DNA from: Lentzea alba
GTDB lineage: Bacteria; Actinomycetota; Actinomycetes; Mycobacteriales; Pseudonocardiaceae
Assembly: GCF_011067745.1 (NCBI RefSeq)
Contig: NZ_JAAMPJ010000006.1
Location: 515,676 to 579,675 of the forward strand
Length of the DNA stretch: 64,000 nucleotides
Direction of reading: 5' to 3'
Shown here: in pieces, positions 50,553 through 59,944 of the stretch
Position numbering within the stretch: position 1 is the stretch's first letter
Layout of the letters: each line of letters starts with the position of its first letter
Position numbers and translations under genes: made by a program
Notes under the pieces: generated by a model
Told to the model about the DNA's origin: nothing
What the model saw: the letters and a program-made list of their open reading frames with translations, nothing else
Databases searched by the model: none

Positions 50553-51665
50553 GTGAAGATCCAGCGGCACGGCGCCGTGCTCGGCCTCGTCGCGGCCGGC
50601 GCGCTTCTGCTCAGTGCGTGTGGCTCCGACAACAACACGGGCGCCGCGGGTGGCAACACCACCTCGAACGCTGCCTCTGTGCCTGTCGAGTGTGGTGGCA
50701 AGACCAAGCTGAACGCCGAGGGCTCCTCCGCGCAGAAGAACGCGGTCGACGCGTTCGTGCAGGCCTACCAGGCCGCCTGCCCCGGCGTGGACCTCGCGTA
50801 CAACCCGTCGGGTTCCGGCGCGGGCGTGAAGAACTTCAACGCGGGCCAGGTCGACTTCGGTGGTTCGGACTCCGCGCTGAAGGAAGGCGCCGAGACCGAG
50901 GCCGCCGCGAAGCGCTGCCAGACCAACCCGGCGTGGAACCTGCCGCTGGTCTTCGGCCCGGTCGCCATCGGTTACAAGGTCACCGGCGTCGACAGCCTCG
51001 TGCTGGACGCCAAGACCACCGCCGCGATCTTCTCCGGTGCGGTCAAGAAGTGGAACGACCCGGCCATCAAGGCGCTGAACGGCTCCGCGAACCTGCCGGA
51101 CAAGGACATCGCGGTCATCTACCGCTCGGACGAGTCGGGCACCACCGACAACTTCCAGAAGTACCTGAAGGTCGCCGGCGGCTGGACCAAGGGTGACGGC
51201 AAGCAGTTCAAGGGTGGCATCGGCGAGGGCAAGGAGAAGTCCGCCGGTGTCGCGCAGGCCGTCGGCTCCATCGACGGTGCGATCACCTACGTCGAGTGGT
51301 CCTTCGCCCAGGACAACAAGCTCTCGATCGCCAAGATCGACTCCGGTGCCGGCGCTGTCGAGCTGACCGCCGAGTCCGCCGGCAAGGCCATCGACGGTGC
51401 GAAGATCAAGGGCGAGGGCAACAACCTGATCCTCGACCTCGACTCGATCTACGGCTCCAAGGCCGCCGGTGCATACCCGCTGCTGCTCGCGACCTACGAG
51501 ATCGTGTGCTCGAAGGGCTACGACGCCGACACCGCCAAGGCCGTCAAGGCGTTCCTCACGGTTGCCGCCACCACCGGTCAGGCCCAGCTCGCCGAGGCCG
51601 GTTACGTGCCGCTGCCCAAGGCGTTCCAGGACAAGCTCCTGACCGCCGTGAAGGCGATCGCCTGA
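50553..51665 (+). CDS. pstS: Phosphate ABC transporter substrate-binding lipoprotein
   Basis: High-affinity phosphate-binding protein, 370 residues. Lipobox LLLSACGS, then an Asn/Thr/Ala-rich spacer and the PstS signatures LNAEGSSAQKNAVDAFVQAY, PSGSGAGVKNF, DFGGSDSAL and YRSDESGTTDNFQKYL (phosphate ligands). VEWSFAQDNKL marks the second lobe. The GTG start follows AAGGTGGAGG. First gene of pstSCAB, with a PHO box upstream. Confidence 0.95.
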   Translation: MKIQRHGAVLGLVAAGALLLSACGSDNNTGAAGGNTTSNAASVPVECGGKTKLNAEGSSAQKNAVDAFVQAYQAACPGVDLAYNPSGSGAGVKNFNAGQVDFGGSDSALKEGAETEAAAKRCQTNPAWNLPLVFGPVAIGYKVTGVDSLVLDAKTTAAIFSGAVKKWNDPAIKALNGSANLPDKDIAVIYRSDESGTTDNFQKYLKVAGGWTKGDGKQFKGGIGEGKEKSAGVAQAVGSIDGAITYVEWSFAQDNKLSIAKIDSGAGAVELTAESAGKAIDGAKIKGEGNNLILDLDSIYGSKAAGAYPLLLATYEIVCSKGYDADTAKAVKAFLTVAATTGQAQLAEAGYVPLPKAFQDKLLTAVKAIA

Positions 51666-51698
51666 GGTTGATGCGAAACTTCGAGCAACGCTGACGCG

Positions 51699-52763
51699 AT
51701 GAACGATCCCGTCGTGGCCAAGCGCCCCGCCCGCTCCGGTGCATCCGGAGCGGAGCGGGGCGTTGCGGCTGCTCCCACCGCCTCGGAGGCTCCGATTCCC
51801 CCGACACCGGAAGCTCCAGAAACCGCTAAGGCACCTCACGTCCGGCCTGGTGACCGCATCTTCCGCGGCCTGGCGACGGGGTCCGGTGTCTTCATCGTCG
51901 TGCTCATCGGCGCGATCGGCCTGTTCCTGATCCTGCAGGCCATCCCGTCGCTCGGGCTGGACAACGTCAACTTCCTGACCAGTCGCGAGTGGAACACCAC
52001 CGACCCGGCCAACCTGCGGTTCGGCATCCTCGACCTGACGCTCGTCACGGTCGTCGTCGCGCTGGTGGCACTGCTGATCGCCATGCCGATCGCGCTGGGC
52101 ATCGCGCTGTTCCTCACCCAGTACGCGCCGCGCAACCTCGCCCGGCCGTTCGCGTACGTCATCGACCTGCTCGCCGCGGTCCCCTCGATCGTCTTCGGGC
52201 TGTGGGGCCTGTTCGTGCTGGGACCGGTGCTGTACCCGTTCTCCGAGTGGCTGATCGAGAACCTCGGCTGGTTCCCGCTGTTCGCCAAGGGCAACGTGAA
52301 CGTGCAGCTCGGCGGCACCGTCTTCACCGCGGGCATCGTCGTCGCCGTGATGATCCTGCCGATCATCACGGCCGTCAGCCGCGAGGTCTTCGAGCGCACG
52401 CCCACGATGCACGTCGAGGGCGCCATCGCGCTCGGCGCGACCAAGTGGGAGGTGGTGCGCACGACCGTCCTGCCGTTCGGCAAGGCCGGTTACGTCAGCG
52501 CCTCGATGCTCGGCCTCGGCCGCGCGCTCGGTGAGACCATCGCCGTCGCGATCATCCTGAGCACCGCGACCGCGTCGTTCGGCTGGTCGTTGTTCGACGG
52601 TGGTTCGACGTTCGCCTCGAAGATCGCGCTGGCCGCGCCCGAGTTCAACGACCCGCGCTCGGCAGGTGCCTACATCGCTGCCGGTCTGGTGCTGTTCGTG
52701 CTGACCTTCGTCGTGAACGCCATCGCGCGCTCGATCGTCGCCGGCCACAAGGAGTACGAGTGA
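51699..52763 (+). CDS. pstC: Phosphate ABC transporter permease PstC
   Basis: A 354-residue membrane protein with six helices after a long N-terminal cytoplasmic segment (about 55 residues rich in Pro/Ala). The family sequences FLTSREWN, LLAAVPSIVFGLWGLFVLGP and ALGATKWEVVRTTVLPFGKA (EAA loop for the ATPase) are present. The TGA overlaps the start of pstA (GTGA). Confidence 0.95.
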   Translation: MNDPVVAKRPARSGASGAERGVAAAPTASEAPIPPTPEAPETAKAPHVRPGDRIFRGLATGSGVFIVVLIGAIGLFLILQAIPSLGLDNVNFLTSREWNTTDPANLRFGILDLTLVTVVVALVALLIAMPIALGIALFLTQYAPRNLARPFAYVIDLLAAVPSIVFGLWGLFVLGPVLYPFSEWLIENLGWFPLFAKGNVNVQLGGTVFTAGIVVAVMILPIITAVSREVFERTPTMHVEGAIALGATKWEVVRTTVLPFGKAGYVSASMLGLGRALGETIAVAIILSTATASFGWSLFDGGSTFASKIALAAPEFNDPRSAGAYIAAGLVLFVLTFVVNAIARSIVAGHKEYE

Positions 52764-53674
52764 GCACCAACCTCGCGGACCCCACGCGCCTCGCGACGCC
52801 GCCGACGTTCCAGTCGGTCAGCCTCTCCCGCCGGATCAAGAACGGCCTCGCCACCGGACTGGTGTGGGGCGCCTTCCTGATCGCGATCATCCCGCTCGTG
52901 TGGGTGCTCTACACGGTGTTGCAGCGCGGCTTCCCGGTCATCCTCGACGGTGACTGGTGGCAGAAGTCGATGTCGGGCCTGCTGGCCCGCCAGCAGGGTG
53001 GCGGCGCGTACCACGCGATCTACGGCACCCTGGTCCAGGGCCTCGTCTGCGCCGTGATCTCCGTGCCGATCGGCATCATGGTCGCCATCTACCTCGTCGA
53101 GTACGGCGGCCGTTCGCGGCTGGCGAAGTCGACGACGTTCATGGTCGACATCCTCACCGGTGTCCCGTCGATCGTCGCGGCGCTGTTCGTCTACACGGTC
53201 TGGATCACGTACTTCGGCCTCGGCCGCAGCGCGCTCGCCGTGTCGCTCGCGCTGGTGCTGCTGATGGTGCCGGTCATCGTGCGCACGACCGAGGAGATGC
53301 TCAAGATCGTCCCGGACGAGCTGCGCGAGGCCTCCTACGCGCTGGGCATCCCCAAGTGGAAGACGATCGTCAAGATCGTCATCCCGACCGCGCTGTCCGG
53401 CATCCTGACCGGCATCATGCTGGCCCTCGCCCGCGTCATGGGCGAGACCGCACCGGTGCTCGTGCTCGCCGCGTACGCCCCGTTCATCAACTACAACCTG
53501 TTCGACGGCCCGATGGCCTCGCTGCCGTTGATGATGGTGAACGAGCGCAACAACCCGACGCAGGCCGGTTTCGAGCGCATCTGGGGTGCGGCGATCACGC
53601 TCGTCGTGCTCATCACCCTGTTCAACCTGCTGGCGACCGTGATCTCGCGGGCGCTGGCGCCGAAGACGAAGTGA
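52760..53674 (+). CDS. pstA: Phosphate ABC transporter permease PstA
   Basis: A 304-residue partner permease of PstC. Characteristic parts are VVWVLYTVLQRG-like IPLVWVLYTVLQRGFPVI, MVDILTGVPSIVAALFVYTV, and the EAA loop REASYALGIPKWKTIVKIVI. GTG start within the pstC stop. pstB starts 10 bases after its stop. Confidence 0.95.
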   Translation: MSTNLADPTRLATPPTFQSVSLSRRIKNGLATGLVWGAFLIAIIPLVWVLYTVLQRGFPVILDGDWWQKSMSGLLARQQGGGAYHAIYGTLVQGLVCAVISVPIGIMVAIYLVEYGGRSRLAKSTTFMVDILTGVPSIVAALFVYTVWITYFGLGRSALAVSLALVLLMVPVIVRTTEEMLKIVPDELREASYALGIPKWKTIVKIVIPTALSGILTGIMLALARVMGETAPVLVLAAYAPFINYNLFDGPMASLPLMMVNERNNPTQAGFERIWGAAITLVVLITLFNLLATVISRALAPKTK

Positions 53675-53684
53675 GCGGGCGGAC

Positions 53685-54461
53685 ATGGCCAAGCGACTCG
53701 ACATCAAGGACCTGAACCTCTTCTACGGCAAGTTCCACGCCGTCGAGAACGTCTCGCTCGCGGTGCCGCCGAAGAACGTGACCGCGTTCATCGGCCCCTC
53801 CGGTTGCGGCAAGTCGACCGTGCTGCGGTCGCTCAACCGCATGCACGAGGTCGCGCCCGGCGCGCGCGTCGAGGGCAAGGTGCTGCTCGACGGCGAGGAC
53901 ATCTACGCGTCCACTGTGGACCCGGTCGAGGTGCGCCGCACCATCGGCATGGTGTTCCAGCGGCCGAACCCGTTCCCCACGATGTCCATTCGCGACAACG
54001 TGGTGGCGGGCCTGAAGCTCGCGGGCGTGAAGAACAAGAAGGAGCTCGACGAGGTGGCCGAGCGCTCGTTGCGCGGCGCCAACCTCTGGAACGAGGTCAA
54101 GGACCGGCTCGACAAGCCGGGCGGCGGCCTCTCCGGTGGTCAGCAGCAGCGTCTGTGCATCGCGCGTGCCATCGCGGTGCAGCCGGACGTCCTGCTGATG
54201 GACGAGCCCTGTTCGGCTCTGGACCCGATCTCCACGCTGGCGATCGAGGACCTGATCACGGAGCTGAAGAAGGAGTACACGATCGTCATCGTGACTCACA
54301 ACATGCAGCAGGCCGCGCGGGTGTCGGACCAGACCGCGTTCTTCAACCTGCTGGGTGTCGGTCAGCCCGGGCAGCTCATCGAGGTGGACGACACGGAGAA
54401 GATCTTCTCCAACCCCGGCCAGAAGGCGACCGAGGACTACATCTCGGGCCGGTTCGGCTAA
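53685..54461 (+). CDS. pstB: Phosphate ABC transporter ATP-binding protein
   Basis: A 258-residue ATPase with Walker A GPSGCGKST, the PstB-specific LNRMHEVAPGARVEGKVLLD and VFQRPNPFPTMSI, signature LSGGQQQRL, Walker B VLLMDEPCSALDP and switch His VTHNM. The mycobacterial equivalent in this neighbourhood is PhoT. The TAA stop forms part of a TAAATT element that is 7 bases before the next gene. Confidence 0.96.
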   Translation: MAKRLDIKDLNLFYGKFHAVENVSLAVPPKNVTAFIGPSGCGKSTVLRSLNRMHEVAPGARVEGKVLLDGEDIYASTVDPVEVRRTIGMVFQRPNPFPTMSIRDNVVAGLKLAGVKNKKELDEVAERSLRGANLWNEVKDRLDKPGGGLSGGQQQRLCIARAIAVQPDVLLMDEPCSALDPISTLAIEDLITELKKEYTIVIVTHNMQQAARVSDQTAFFNLLGVGQPGQLIEVDDTEKIFSNPGQKATEDYISGRFG

Positions 54462-54471
54462 ATTGCTGCGG

Positions 54472-55632
54472 GTGAGCCCGCAAAGCAAGAGCCGCAAGAA
54501 GAAGCAAGGCAAGGCACCCGGCCGCCGGCCCGAGAACAACTCCCCGTACGGGGCGTTGCTCGAGTCGGCGGCCGCGCTGCGTTCGGAGTCCTGGCTGCTC
54601 GCGGACGCCTGGGCGAGCGAGCTGTACGCCACGCTCTGGCTCGCCGGATCCGGCCACGCGCCGTTGATCGACGCGCTCGCCGCGATGGACGACCCCGCGG
54701 CGCTCACCGCGTTGCGCGCCCTGTCCGGGGTGGGCTCCGCGGAGCACCGGACGGCCGCCTTCGAGGCCGCGGAAACCGTTGCGGCCCGCGGTGCCGCCGA
54801 ACCGTCCTGGTACGTCCCGGGCATTGAGCCGGACTTCCGCGACGCCTACCTGGTCACGAACCTGTTGGGAGACGTGGAGGTCGTCGCGTTCACCCAGGAA
54901 CGCGCCGGTGTCGGCGAGACCGTCCTGTTCATGCGTCAGCCGGTGCTCGGGGCCACCGCCATCGAGCTGTTCGCGACGCCGGACGAGGGCACCAAGGCGT
55001 TGCTGGAGGACATGATCGCCTCCACGCCGGACGCGTTCCGGGACGAGATCACGCCGCTGAGCGCCACCGGCGTCTACGACCGGGTGTGGCCGGACGTCGT
55101 GCAGTTCTGGGAGGACGGCCCGGACGAGGAGGCCGAAGAGGGCCTGATGGGCGACGAGGACGTGCGGCACCCGGTGCAGCTGATCGCGCTCGCCGACGCC
55201 CGCGTGAGCGTTCTGGTGCCCACCGAGTACGAGATCCCGGTCATCAGTCCGGAAAGGACGGACGAGGTCGTCGCGGCGTTCCTGGCTTCAGAGCACGGAA
55301 TCGCCGATGTCGAGGCGGCCCGGGCGTTCGCCGAGATCGTCGTCGGTGCTGCGGTGGAACAGAACCGCGATCCCGTCGTGTACGGACCGGCGTCGCTCAC
55401 GGCCGTGCTGATCCTGAACGTAGCCGCGCGACTGCACGTGTCGGACGCGGATCTGGCTCTGCTGCCCGAGATCGTGCGCGCGTGGGCGTACTTCACGGTC
55501 GACGCACGGGACCTGCCGCGTGACGAGGCGCGGGCGGCGTGGGACGAAGAAATGCCCACCGTGCTCGCCGAGTTCTCCGAGGCTTACGCCGATCCGGAGC
55601 TCGCGGCAGAACGCGATGGGCAGTTTCGCTGA
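54472..55632 (+). CDS. Conserved actinobacterial protein of unknown function
   Basis: A 386-residue soluble protein. The N-terminus is very basic (SPQSKSRKKKQGKAPGRRP), then a helical Ala-rich body (LLESAAALRSESWLLADAWA) and an acidic stretch near residue 218 (GPDEEAEEGLMGDEDV). The core resembles repeat-type helices with EHRTAAFEAAETVAARG. No catalytic motif, membrane segment or Cys cluster is evident. GTG start without a ribosome site; a TAAATT element overlapping the pstB stop ends 7 bases before it. It lies between pstB and phoU, suggesting a link to phosphate or envelope functions, unproven. Confidence 0.72.
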   Translation: MSPQSKSRKKKQGKAPGRRPENNSPYGALLESAAALRSESWLLADAWASELYATLWLAGSGHAPLIDALAAMDDPAALTALRALSGVGSAEHRTAAFEAAETVAARGAAEPSWYVPGIEPDFRDAYLVTNLLGDVEVVAFTQERAGVGETVLFMRQPVLGATAIELFATPDEGTKALLEDMIASTPDAFRDEITPLSATGVYDRVWPDVVQFWEDGPDEEAEEGLMGDEDVRHPVQLIALADARVSVLVPTEYEIPVISPERTDEVVAAFLASEHGIADVEAARAFAEIVVGAAVEQNRDPVVYGPASLTAVLILNVAARLHVSDADLALLPEIVRAWAYFTVDARDLPRDEARAAWDEEMPTVLAEFSEAYADPELAAERDGQFR

Positions 55633-55638
55633 AACAAC

Positions 55639-56304
55639 TCAGAGGTTCTCGTCGCCACCGTAGCCGGGCATCCGGCCGGTGACGACGAAGACCGTGCGCT
55701 TGGCGACCGACACGGCGTGGTCGCCGTAGCGCTCGTAGAAGCGGCCGAGCAGCGTCGTGTCCACCGCGGCGGCGACGCCGTGCTGCCACTCCTTGTCCAT
55801 GATCACCGAGAACAGGTGGCGGTGGATGTCGTCCATCGCGTCGTCCTCGTCCTCGAGGTTGCGCGCGCGGTCGACGTCCTTGTTGCGGATGATCTCCGCG
55901 GCCTCGCGGGCGAGCTTGACCGCGATCTGGCCCATCTCGGCGAAGTACGGCTGAACATCCTCCGGCACCGCCGACGCCGGGTGCCGGCGCCGCGCGGCCT
56001 TGGCCACGTGCAGGGCCAGGTCGCCCATCCGCTCGACGCTCTCGGCGGCGTGGATCACCGCGAGCACGGTGCGCAGGTCGGTCGCGACCGGTGCCTGCAA
56101 CGCGAGCAGCGCGTACGACTGCTCCTCGATGCTGGAGCGGACGTCGTCGACCTTCTGGTCACCGCTGATGACCTGTTCCGCGAGGCCGAGGTCGGCCTGC
56201 AGCAGGGCGGCGGTCGCGTTCTGCATCGCCTCGGCGACCATGCCGGTCATGTCGGCAAGTCGGCCGGCGAGCTCTTCTAGCTGGTCGTGGTAGGCCTCGC
56301 GCAT
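55639..56304 (-). CDS. phoU: Phosphate-specific transport regulator PhoU
   Basis: A 221-residue PhoU with two three-helix repeats. It starts MREAYHDQLEELAGRLADM and has the metal-binding motifs DLRTVLAVIHAAESVERMGD and RFYERYGDHAVSVAKR (E/DxxxD pattern) in each repeat. It damps the PhoR/PhoP signal and Pst activity when phosphate is plentiful. It is convergent with the preceding gene (6 bases between stops). TAGGCT lies 7 bases before the ATG. Confidence 0.93.
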   Translation of the reverse strand: MREAYHDQLEELAGRLADMTGMVAEAMQNATAALLQADLGLAEQVISGDQKVDDVRSSIEEQSYALLALQAPVATDLRTVLAVIHAAESVERMGDLALHVAKAARRRHPASAVPEDVQPYFAEMGQIAVKLAREAAEIIRNKDVDRARNLEDEDDAMDDIHRHLFSVIMDKEWQHGVAAAVDTTLLGRFYERYGDHAVSVAKRTVFVVTGRMPGYGGDENL

Positions 56305-56376
56305 GGCGCTCAGCCTACGTCCCGACCATCGCGGCAGCGACATGCCAGGATGAACCCGAGATGAACCCCAGGCGAA

Positions 56377-59300
56377 TCACTTCGCCGCGCAGGGGTCCTG
56401 TGCCGCGTTCACAATGGACAGATCGCTTGAGGGTTGTCCCTGGTTCTGGGGGGTGTTGTTGCCCTTCGGGGTGCCACCTGCCGTCGGTGCCTGGATCTTG
56501 TCGTCGAAGTTCGCGCCGATCGTCAGGACGATCGCGCCTCCCAGGTCCGCCGACCCTTCCACCAGTTCCGCACTGGGCACCGCGGCCAGGAGGGTCGCGG
56601 CCTTGTTCTCGTTGCCCTTCGCGTACTGGATGGTCGTCTTGGCCGACCTCGGCGCGTTGTCCTTCCGGACGACGGCGAAACCGTGCTGCTGCAGCTCGTT
56701 CGACGTCCTGGCGACCGCGCCGCCGTTCGTCGGGTCGCCGTTGAACACCTGGACGCTGACGGTCTTGGGGTCGACCAGCGTGCCGGGCTGGACCGGGGCG
56801 TTCGCCGGCTGCTCGCCGGGCTTGGGTTCGACGGGCTTCTCGTTCGGCAGCGGCGTTCCGTCGATGATCGTCTGGAACAGCGCCCTGACCTCGTCGTCCT
56901 TCAGCCGCTCGATGTTGTCGTCCGGGATGTCGATCAACTTGTTGTCGTCGGTCTCGTGCGGCATCGTCACGAACGAGACGCGGCCCGCGTCGAGGCTCTG
57001 CAACGAGTTCGCGAGCTCCAGCAGCGACGCCACGTCGATGTTGTCGCCGGCCGTGGACTTCGTGAGCGCGTTGATGAAGTTGTTGAGCTTCGACGGGCTC
57101 AGCAACACCTCGTTGGACAGCGCCTGGCGCAGCATCGCCGACAGGAAGCCCTGCTGCCGCTTGATCCGGTCGAAGTCCGTGCCGGTGTCGCCCTTGGCCT
57201 GGACCTTGCGGGCGCGCACGTACTGCAGCGCCTGGTCGCCCTTGAGCGTGTACTTGCCCGGCTTGTCGAGGATGACACCGAGCTCGCCGTCCACGATCGC
57301 CGTGGGCGAGCAGATCTGCACACCGCCGATCGCCGTCGACATCTCGCGGAAGCCGACGAAGTCGATGCTCACGAAGTGGTTGATCTTGAGGCCGGACAGC
57401 TGGGTCATCATGTTGGCGACGCACTCGGGCCCGCCGTCGTTGTAGATGGAGTTCGCCATGACCTGCTTCTCGGGTGCGAGAGGTCCGGCGTACTGACCGG
57501 TGTCCGGGTTCCAGCTGCGGCACGCCGGTCGGTCGACCCGCACGTCCCGCGGCAGGGACACGACGACCATGCGCTTCCGGTCCGCGGGGATGTGCGCGAG
57601 CATGATCACGTCCGAGCGCGCGCCACCCTCCTGGGCCTGCGTGCCGACGTTGTCCCCGGCCTTCGCGCCCGCCCTGGTGTCCGAGCCCACGAGCAGGAAG
57701 TTCTCGTCACCGAGCTGCTTCTCCGCCTGCTGCACGGCCTGCGAGTTGCCGCCGAGCGCGTCGATCTTCGTGAACTTGGAGTCGGCCCACAGCGTCGCGG
57801 CCCAGGCGATGCCGGTCGACGCGAACACCGCGGCCGCGGCCGCGATCGCCGTGACCTTGGCGCCACGCATCAACTTGCGCTGCTGAGGCGTGCGGCCGAC
57901 GACCTTCTTCTCGCCGTCCTCTTCGCTCTCGCCGAGGACGACCGGGTCGGCGAACTGGGTCGCCTCCTCGTTCTCGTCCTCGTCCTTGACCCACGGCATG
58001 AGCTTGGCGCGCCGCTCCTTGCGCTGGCGCTCCTGCTCGAGCAGTTCGTCGTGCACCGCGGAGAACCGCGCGAGGGTGTGGTCCACCTCGCGGCGCTTCT
58101 TGACGTCGTCGCCGATGGCCTCCATCTCGGTGGTGAGGCACATCGGGTCCATGTCTTCGCGCTTCTCGACCTTGGCCACCCCAGCCGCCGAGGCGATCTG
58201 GGTGGCCTCGGGACCGGGCGCGTCGGCCTTGGGCTCCTCGGCCGGGGCGTCCGGCGTGGCGCCGAGCCGGTTGGAGATGGCCGCGCCACCACCTGCCGCG
58301 GCGGGACGAGGCATCGGCCGGGGTCCGCTGGACTCCGCGCGCGACGGCATGGGCTGCCGGCCGGTCAGGTCCCCGTTCGGGGGCACGGGACGGCGGCCGG
58401 TCGGTTCCGGGCCCTCGCCGGGGGCGGGAGGGCGCGGAATGCTGTTCGACGACGGTGCCTCACCCGCGAGCAGACGGCGGGGTGCGCCGGGCTCCGGCGT
58501 CCCTCCGGGCGCGGGGGGACGCGGGACGCCGTTGGTCGTCGCGTCGGGTGCCGGCGGCCGTGCCATCCCGTTGGTCTTGCCGTCGGGTGCCGGCGGCCTG
58601 GGTAGACCGTTCGACGTCACGTCACCCGGAGCGGGCGGACGTGGCATTCCGTTGGCGGTGTCCGGTGCAGGCGGGCGCGGGATGCCGTTGGACGGCGGTG
58701 CGTCACCGGGAGCGGGCCTGCGCGGCGGTGCGCCGTTCACGTCGGGTGCCGGCGGGCGGACCATGCCGTTGGCGGCCGCGTCCGGGCGCGGGATGCCGTT
58801 CGACGAGGGCGCGTCGCCAGGACCGAGCCTGCGCGGGGGCACGCCGCCTGCGTCGGGAGCCGGTCGGCGCACGGTGCCGCTGGGCATGCCGTTCGCCTCG
58901 GGCCCGGGACGCCGGGGGATGCCGTTGGACGACGGCGCGTCACCAGGCGGCATCCGGCGCGGGTCCGCACCGGGTGGCCTGGGCATGCCGGTCTGCGAGG
59001 GTGCTTCGCCGCCCAGAGAGCGCGCGATCCCGTTCGACGGCGGCATGCCGTTGGCCGGAGGTGCTTCCCTGCGCGGCGGTGCGCCGTTGGGACCCAGCTC
59101 GCCAGGTGCGGGACGACGCCTCGTGCCGGTCGAGTCCGCTTCCGGGCGTCGGACGCCGGGCGGCTCAGGTCGGCGCTGCATCCCGGTCGCGTCCGGTCGC
59201 GGGCGCGGTCCGGTCTGCTCGCCGGGCACCTGGTAGGCCCCGGTCTGCGTGGGGTTCTGGGCCGGGTTCTGGGCAGGCCTGGGCCGCGTACCGGTCTGTT

Positions 59301-59733
59301 CGGCGGGGGCGTCCGGCCTGCGGCGCCTGCCCGTCTGGTCACCGGTGAAGTTCTGCGGATCGGCCAGCGGCGGCCGCGGGCGCGTACCCGTCTGCTCACC
59401 AGGCCGGTGGGCGACGGGCGGCTGCTGCCGCGGTTGCTGAGGCTGTGCCTGCGGTTGCTGCGGGGCCGGCGGGTCGGGAAGAGCACGCCTGCCGGTCGCA
59501 GGTGGAGTCGCAGGTGGATCGGGCAGGGCGCGCCTGCCTGTCGTGGGAACGTCGGGCGAGCCTGGCGGGACGGGTCGGGGGATGTTCGTCCTGCTGTGCT
59601 GCTCGATGAGGTCCGAGACGCTCAGGCCCCCAGAGCCTTCCATCGAGCGACGTCTACGGCCGGTCGTCGACTGGTCTTGGGGATCCTGATCACCACGGGA
59701 AGAGGGGCCGCCACGTCGGGGGTCGTCGGGCAC
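56377..59733 (-). CDS. LytR-CpsA-Psr (LCP) phosphotransferase with a very long Pro-rich cytoplasmic region
   Basis: A 1118-residue member of the LCP family, which attaches glycopolymers to peptidoglycan; usual members have 300-550 residues. Residues about 60-510 are low-complexity Pro/Gly/Arg/Asn repeats (units like SSNGIPRPPAPG and TGRRALPDPP). A charged helical part precedes one transmembrane helix at about 624-647. The LCP domain (about 665-880) has VGSDTRAG, RSDVIMLAHIPADRKRMVVV, SLPRDVRVD and RARKVQAKGDTGTDFDRIKR. A LytR_C domain (VSVQVFNGDP) follows near residue 985. The GTG at 59733 is chosen for the AAGGGAG site 5 bases upstream. Confidence 0.9.
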   Translation of the reverse strand: MPDDPRRGGPSSRGDQDPQDQSTTGRRRRSMEGSGGLSVSDLIEQHSRTNIPRPVPPGSPDVPTTGRRALPDPPATPPATGRRALPDPPAPQQPQAQPQQPRQQPPVAHRPGEQTGTRPRPPLADPQNFTGDQTGRRRRPDAPAEQTGTRPRPAQNPAQNPTQTGAYQVPGEQTGPRPRPDATGMQRRPEPPGVRRPEADSTGTRRRPAPGELGPNGAPPRREAPPANGMPPSNGIARSLGGEAPSQTGMPRPPGADPRRMPPGDAPSSNGIPRRPGPEANGMPSGTVRRPAPDAGGVPPRRLGPGDAPSSNGIPRPDAAANGMVRPPAPDVNGAPPRRPAPGDAPPSNGIPRPPAPDTANGMPRPPAPGDVTSNGLPRPPAPDGKTNGMARPPAPDATTNGVPRPPAPGGTPEPGAPRRLLAGEAPSSNSIPRPPAPGEGPEPTGRRPVPPNGDLTGRQPMPSRAESSGPRPMPRPAAAGGGAAISNRLGATPDAPAEEPKADAPGPEATQIASAAGVAKVEKREDMDPMCLTTEMEAIGDDVKKRREVDHTLARFSAVHDELLEQERQRKERRAKLMPWVKDEDENEEATQFADPVVLGESEEDGEKKVVGRTPQQRKLMRGAKVTAIAAAAAVFASTGIAWAATLWADSKFTKIDALGGNSQAVQQAEKQLGDENFLLVGSDTRAGAKAGDNVGTQAQEGGARSDVIMLAHIPADRKRMVVVSLPRDVRVDRPACRSWNPDTGQYAGPLAPEKQVMANSIYNDGGPECVANMMTQLSGLKINHFVSIDFVGFREMSTAIGGVQICSPTAIVDGELGVILDKPGKYTLKGDQALQYVRARKVQAKGDTGTDFDRIKRQQGFLSAMLRQALSNEVLLSPSKLNNFINALTKSTAGDNIDVASLLELANSLQSLDAGRVSFVTMPHETDDNKLIDIPDDNIERLKDDEVRALFQTIIDGTPLPNEKPVEPKPGEQPANAPVQPGTLVDPKTVSVQVFNGDPTNGGAVARTSNELQQHGFAVVRKDNAPRSAKTTIQYAKGNENKAATLLAAVPSAELVEGSADLGGAIVLTIGANFDDKIQAPTAGGTPKGNNTPQNQGQPSSDLSIVNAAQDPCAAK

Positions 59734-59944
59734 CCAATCTCCCTTCTGGGTCAGAAGCTCAAATAGCGGTTCGTCATTACGAAGTGACGACGCCCGGGAC
59801 ACAAGGGTTGCATCACCGGCGTGTCAGTTGCGCCCGCGATACTACGGATGTAGCCGACTTCTGACGACCACTCCGGGTGATACGGGTTTGAGCTGTACGC
59901 GATTACGCGCAGTCCGCTTGCCCTGAACGGGTGAGCCAGCTCAC

